Shown here in pieces: positions 59,268 through 64,000 of a stretch of 64,000 bases of DNA (position 1 is its first letter; each line of letters begins with the position of its first letter). The position numbers and the translations under genes are program-made. Source of the DNA: Dendrobium chrysotoxum (Eukaryota > Streptophyta > Magnoliopsida > Asparagales > Orchidaceae); NCBI GenBank assembly GCA_019925795.1, contig CM034314.1:22003774-22067773 (forward strand). Direction: 5' to 3'. Below the pieces are notes generated by a model. The model saw nothing but the letters and a program-made list of their open reading frames with translations. It was not told the DNA's origin and did no database searches.

Positions 59268-62200
59268 TCAACCCTGACGAATATAAGGTAAGCCAAGTTT
59301 ATCCAAATTAACCAAACCTCTTAAGAAAAAAGGAAGATTGGCATTAGTAAATTCCTGCAACTCCGTAAGCTGACAACCCAGTTTGGCCAACCAATCAACG
59401 CAGGCATTACCTTCCCGATACACATGAGTAATATTATAATTAAGAGTAGACAGAGAATGCTTAATACTTCTAATAATGTAAAAGTTATTAGGATGCCCCA
59501 TAGTGTCATTATGAATAATTTGAAATAACGTCAAAGCATCCACCTCAATAGACACCTAAGAGATCCCGATTCTGTGACAAAACTTAAGACCGCAAGCCAA
59601 CCCCATCAGCTCAGCAGTGATAACAATACACAGTTTTAAAGGGCCAGCATAGGCAACCATAACCATACCAGAATGATTACGAATCATACCACTGAAACCC
59701 GCCAAAGAAGTCCCAACAGAGCCATCGAAATTGAGTTTAACAATGGGATCCTTTGGTTTAAGCCACCTCACAACACGGTCAGGTTTTAAAATCTGCTCAG
59801 TATCAGTGGATATGCCAAAATTCAAAGCTAAGTCAATACAATTCTTGAAATGCTTAACAGTAATAAGATTGACAGAATAAAGGTGTAAAATTTTATTGTT
59901 GACATTAGCAATAATATGATCGGCATTTATTTTGATATTATTATGCTTAGCATCATTTCTAGCCCTCCAAAGAAACCACATGATGATCACCGACAAAAAG
60001 TTATAAATGTGGCCTTTAGAGTTAACCACCCAACCGTCTAAAATAGATAAGATGTCATTATAAGTGTGGTAGAAATCTTTCTTAGCCAGATCAAAAAAGT
60101 AGTTCTAAACTTTCTGAGCAATAATCTCATTGATAAACACATGATTAATGGTTTCAATTTTAAAACAACATTGACATTTGGAAGGGAAGCTAAAACCTTT
60201 TTTCCAAATTAAAGTGTCCACAGGAAGAAAACATTTAATACATCTCCAAGCAAGAATAGAATACGATAAAGGAATAATATTATGCCAAATAGCCGAAAAG
60301 ATATTATTTTTGTCATGACTAACTCTAAAAGTATCCCAAGCCTTCATGAGGCTAAAATTGCCAGAAGAGGAATTACTAAATAAAATTTTATCAATGCTTT
60401 GTAACTGAAGAGGAATTTCCAAAATACTATGCACTAAACCAGAAGGGAGCAACTCTAAAAGCTTTTCAACATTCCAACGACCATTATGAATAAAATTATG
60501 AACCATAGTATTCTCCAAAGTATGCATATAAAGAAGGCTATCAATAGAACCAATCCCTAACCAATTATCTTGCTAGAAGAAGACCGCACCTTTGCCCAAA
60601 CCCCATTGAATAAACCTCTCAGCTTCCCAATTGATTTTGCAAAGTCTTTTCCAAACCAAGGAGTCAGAGATTTTGTAGGTGCAGATCTTGGGATGTAGAG
60701 TATTACAATACTTCACATTCATAAAATTAGCCCATAAACTGGAGTTCGATCTAAAAGAGAATCATAATTTATAAGAGAAAGCCTTTACCGTATCAAAAAT
60801 ACTCTTATAGCCAAGTCCCCCTTCATCAAACACCCCACACATCTTATGCCACGAAGCCCAATAAATGCAAAAACTATTAAATTTAGATCCCCAAAAAAAC
60901 TTATTAATCATTCTTTCCATTCTAAGACAGATAGAAGCATTAGGTTGTAGAGTAAGAAAAATAAAAATGGGAATGGAATTTAAAATATGTTTAATAAGAA
61001 CAACTCTACCTCCAAAAGACAAAAAATTTGAGGACCAATCAGAAATTTTCAATTGAAAAGCAGAGAAAATGTCTTCAAAAACTTGATGTCTCTTCCTACC
61101 TTTAAAAATAGGGGTGCCCAGGTACTTAAAAGGCAGTAAAGCAGAGTTAAAACCACAAACCCTTTGGATGGAATTTAATCTACCACGATTAATATTGCTA
61201 GCAACAATAAAACTGCTTTTATCCTTGTTAATAGCTAAACCACTCATATTTTGGAAGCTAGAAAGGAAATTAACCAAAATCTTAATGTTATTAATGGAAC
61301 CATTGGAAAAGATAATAAAATCATCAGCAAAGCTAAGATGAGTGATAGGGATGCCTCCCATAGTACGATAGAGAAGAGTCGGATGCCATTTATATAAATC
61401 TTCCAAGCCCCTGGAAAGAATATCCACAGCAATAATAAAAAGGGCAGGAGATAAAGGATCTCCTTGTCTCAAATCTTTAGAGGATTTAAAGAAACCATGA
61501 TTCCTCCCATTAATAATAACAGAAAAGAAACAATTCTCAATACTATTCTTGATCAACGTAATAAAAGTCTCACTAAAACCAAATAACTTTAAGACATTGT
61601 ATAGAAAAAGCCAATTCAAATTATCATAAGCTTTAGTGATATCAAGTTTAAAAATAATATTGCCCCCTTTCACTTTAGCATTGATATCATGAGTGATCTC
61701 TTGAGCAAGGAGCACGTTATCAAAAATACTCCTACCTTTCACAAAATCAGTTTGATTGTGAGAAATAATTCTAGGCAAAATACTAACCAATCTAGTAGAA
61801 ATAATCTTAGAGTTGAGTTTATTAAAGAAAGTACACAGACTAATAGGCCTAAAATCATTCCAATTATTAGCAACCTCTTTCTTAGGAATTAAAACAATGT
61901 TAGTAGAAGAAAAAAATTTAGGATACGAGGTACCAGTAAAAAAATCATGAACAGCCTCCAAAACATCCAACTTAATAGTATTCCAGGTTTTCAAAAAGAA
62001 TTTAGTCGAGAAACCATCAGGACCCGCCACAGAATCACCATTCATATCTTTAATAGCATTCCAAATTTCATTTTCTGAAGGAGGTTGAGTAAGCATAAAA
62101 TTATCATTATCATTGATAATTTGAGGGACAACACCAGGATTATTAATAGGGGAGGTGTTAACATTATTGTTAAAGATATTTTTAAAATGCTCAATCCCAG

Positions 62201-63371
62201 AACTAAAGATTAACTCCTCATTATCAATAATCCTCCCATCATTACTAGTAATTTTGAAAATATGATTCCTAATCCTTTTCTTATTGGCCAAAGCATGAAA
62301 ATAATTAGTATTTATATCACCTTCCACAATGATTTTAGAGTTAGCTTTCTACCTCCAATAAATATCCTCTTGATTCTGTAACTAGAAAAGATTAGTTTTA
62401 GCCTTATTAAGAGAAACAAGATTTTCAGTACTAGGATTTTCCAAATACTCCTTGTCCCACTTTATCACCTCATTTTCATCCTCCTTAATATTAGAAAAAA
62501 TATTTTTGAAAATATTTTTATTCCACCATCTTAAAACTTGCTTCAACCTACTCAGCTTTGCCCATAATTTAGCCATGCCACTAATGTTATTATTAGGAAA
62601 CATAGGAGCAAACCAATTATTATGAAGCATATCTATAAAACCATAATGCTCTAACCACATATTTTGAAATTTAAAAGCAGAAGGAACATAGAATCTATTA
62701 ACATTGATAGTTAACATTAAGGGAGCATGATCAGAAGTAGTTCTACTCAAATGTTTGACATGGGTCATATGAAAATTAGCAAGCCAATCATTATTGAATA
62801 AAATTTTATCAAGTCTTTGCCACAAAGTACCTCTACTCCAAGTAAAAGCGCCTCCAAATAAACCAATATCATGAAGGTTGCAATTGTTAATCATAAAATT
62901 GAAATCCTCCATGGCATTTATGTTAGGAGGATTTCCTCCCACTCTCTCATCAGCATTAGAAATAACATTAAAATCATCACTCACACACCAGGAATCGTTA
63001 GAATGTAAAGCAAAGTCCTTTAATTGCTCCCAAAGAGGAATACGACCCAACCTAGTGCTCGTGGCATACACAAAAGAATCCTTGCATTTAAAGTTAAATA
63101 GAGAAATTTGCACATGAACTACTTGAGTAAAATCATCCAGGATATTCACATTAATAGCATTTTTCCACAAAATTCAAATTTTATTAGAGCAGTTAGCAAA
63201 CTTCATAGAAAAGCCTAAATGAGAAGCAATTAAATCAAGCTTATCAGGAGAAATAAAAGGTTCAAGTAAAACCAATAACTGAATATTATGCACTCTACAC
63301 AAATTTTTAACTCTAGTTCTAGAATCATATCCCCCGATACCCCTCACATTCCATATAAGAGCCTTAACCAT
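59268..63371 (-). pseudogene. L1-E ORF2: endonuclease, RT, zinc finger and RNase H
   Basis: 1368 codons in one unbroken frame, interrupted only by seven in-frame stops (about 63174, 62382, 62349, 60762, 60573, 60105, 59556). Endonuclease, residues 1-250: MVKALIWNVRGIGGYDSRTR, DDFNVISNADERVGG, and TSDHAPL near 200. RT: GPDGFSTKFF (about 450), KLDITKAYDNLNW (about 575), LRQGDPLSPALF (about 633) and SFADDFIIF (about 680), with all three catalytic aspartates. Zinc-finger region CQCCFKIETINHVF is at about 1075. RNase H, 1190-1367: KLNFDGSVGTS, ITAELMGLACGL, EVDALTL, NACVDWLAKLG. It makes target-primed reverse transcription machinery when intact. No frameshifts suggests a fairly young copy. Confidence 0.9.
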
Positions 63372-64000
63372 TAAAATCTTTAGAATTAGTTTGAGCTCGA
63401 GTGGAACGAGGAGTAGAAGGTAATGAAACTTTTAAATTTTTTCCTTTCTTTTTGTCCACCTTAATGAATCCATCCTCCTCAACCAATTGAGAAACAGTAT
63501 TAGCAAGACTGGGAGATGTAGATACTCCTTTTTCAATAATATCTATATGATCCTCACTACTTGAATCCTTAGCATCTTTAGGAATGAATTCACCTTCTTC
63601 ACACTCCTCAATAGGAACATGAATAGGTTCCATAAATTCCATGTTATTATTTGTCACTTCTCTATTAGGGTCTTGAATGGTAGAAGATTGTGGTATATGA
63701 GGATCAATAGTATTTTGGAACATGGATTCAATAGAGACATAGAGGTTGGGGGCATTAACACCTTCATTGCCAACATCAACATTTGATGAAACCTCCTTCC
63801 CAGGCAAATTTAAAACACTATTTTTTGGCATATCCAAATTGAAATTGACATCATTTGTACCTTTAGGAGAAGAAGTCTCAACATTTTCCAAATCAATAGG
63901 ATTATCATCCCTTTTTTTGAGTAAATCAATCTTCCCCATAGAGTTTTTTGATGTTTTTTTCAGCTCCGGATGTAAAATAAAACAATCAGATAAAGCATGG
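63364..64000 (-). pseudogene. L1-E ORF1, C-terminal part
   Basis: This is the end of the L1 nucleic-acid-binding protein, open without a stop from the window edge to TAA at 63364-63366. It starts HALSDCFILHPELKK, the last half of a zinc knuckle followed by the same ILHP word as in L1-A. A long acidic, Asn/Ser-rich linker follows (EECEEGEFIPKDAKDSSSED). The basic end is DGFIKVDKKKGKNLKVSLPS then STRAQTNSKDFNG. Its last 8 nt overlap the ORF2 start (ATGGTTAA). Whether the N-terminal half is intact cannot be seen, so 'pseudogene' follows from the broken ORF2. Confidence 0.8.

Larger units (their letters stand above)
58719..64000 (-). mobile_element. L1-E: large L1 element, runs off the window
   Basis: A - strand non-LTR retrotransposon with ORF1 (partial), a full-length ORF2 and a 530-bp 3' UTR (58735-59267). 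The UTR's terminal block (ctttaaggaccttgtaaccg..ttaattaacccgtaggcccc) is the same as in L1-A. The tail is a run of about 19 C's followed by about 16 A's, reading from 58753 down to 58719. It is inserted in the 5' LTR of Copia-3, so it is younger than that element. The 5' end and target duplication are outside the window. Confidence 0.92.

Overview
The window looks like a repeat-rich, AT-rich intergenic stretch of a flowering-plant nuclear genome. Almost every base I could assign belongs to a plant transposable element: Ty1/copia LTR retrotransposons with an extra env-like ORF, RTE- and L1-type non-LTR retrotransposons, and CACTA (En/Spm) DNA transposons. No intact protein-coding host gene was found. 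The one host gene I recognise is a microRNA gene of the miR159 family at about 46.1-46.5 kb.

Layout. 1-420 is the end of a CACTA transposon set in a small RTE fragment (421-478). About 495-13485 is an old copia element on the + strand (Copia-1: diverged LTRs, ruined gag and pol, env-like ORF3). A nearly full RTE LINE (5883-8948, - strand) is inserted in its RT gene with a 16-bp target duplication. A second, 5'-truncated RTE copy (13622-15804) follows. About 16.2-45.1 kb is framed by two diverged direct copies of an unclassified large repeat (X). Copy A is split by an L1 derivative that has ORF1 but no ORF2 (17033-19354). A 3.66-kb CACTA element carrying only a TNP1-like transposase relic (21502-25163) follows. 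Between the X copies sits a structurally complete 11.1-kb copia element on the - strand (Copia-2, 29848-40992) with ATAAA target duplications, tRNA-iMet primer site, polypurine tract, gag, pol and env-like ORF3.

45.1-47.1 kb is the only clearly non-TE part. It holds a TATA box (46099), a long MIR159 fold-back (about 46219-46438) and a CT microsatellite touching the 3' end of the mature miRNA. 47.1-54.5 kb is a pile-up of L1 remnants on both strands. About 54.7-56.3 kb is unassigned and includes a less AT-rich patch. 56276-58718 is an internally deleted copia (Copia-3, - strand). Its 5' LTR is cut by a large L1 (58719 to beyond 64000, - strand) whose ORF2 is collinear in one frame and broken only by stop codons.

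How the parts relate. The elements record successive nested insertions, several dated relative to each other by target-site duplications. The two env-bearing copia elements share a layout in which the pol-ORF3 spacer repeats short motifs of the LTR; in Copia-1 it also has a TATA box ahead of ORF3. The MIR159 gene would act in trans on GAMYB-type MYB mRNAs, as established for the family, and has no functional link to the surrounding transposons.
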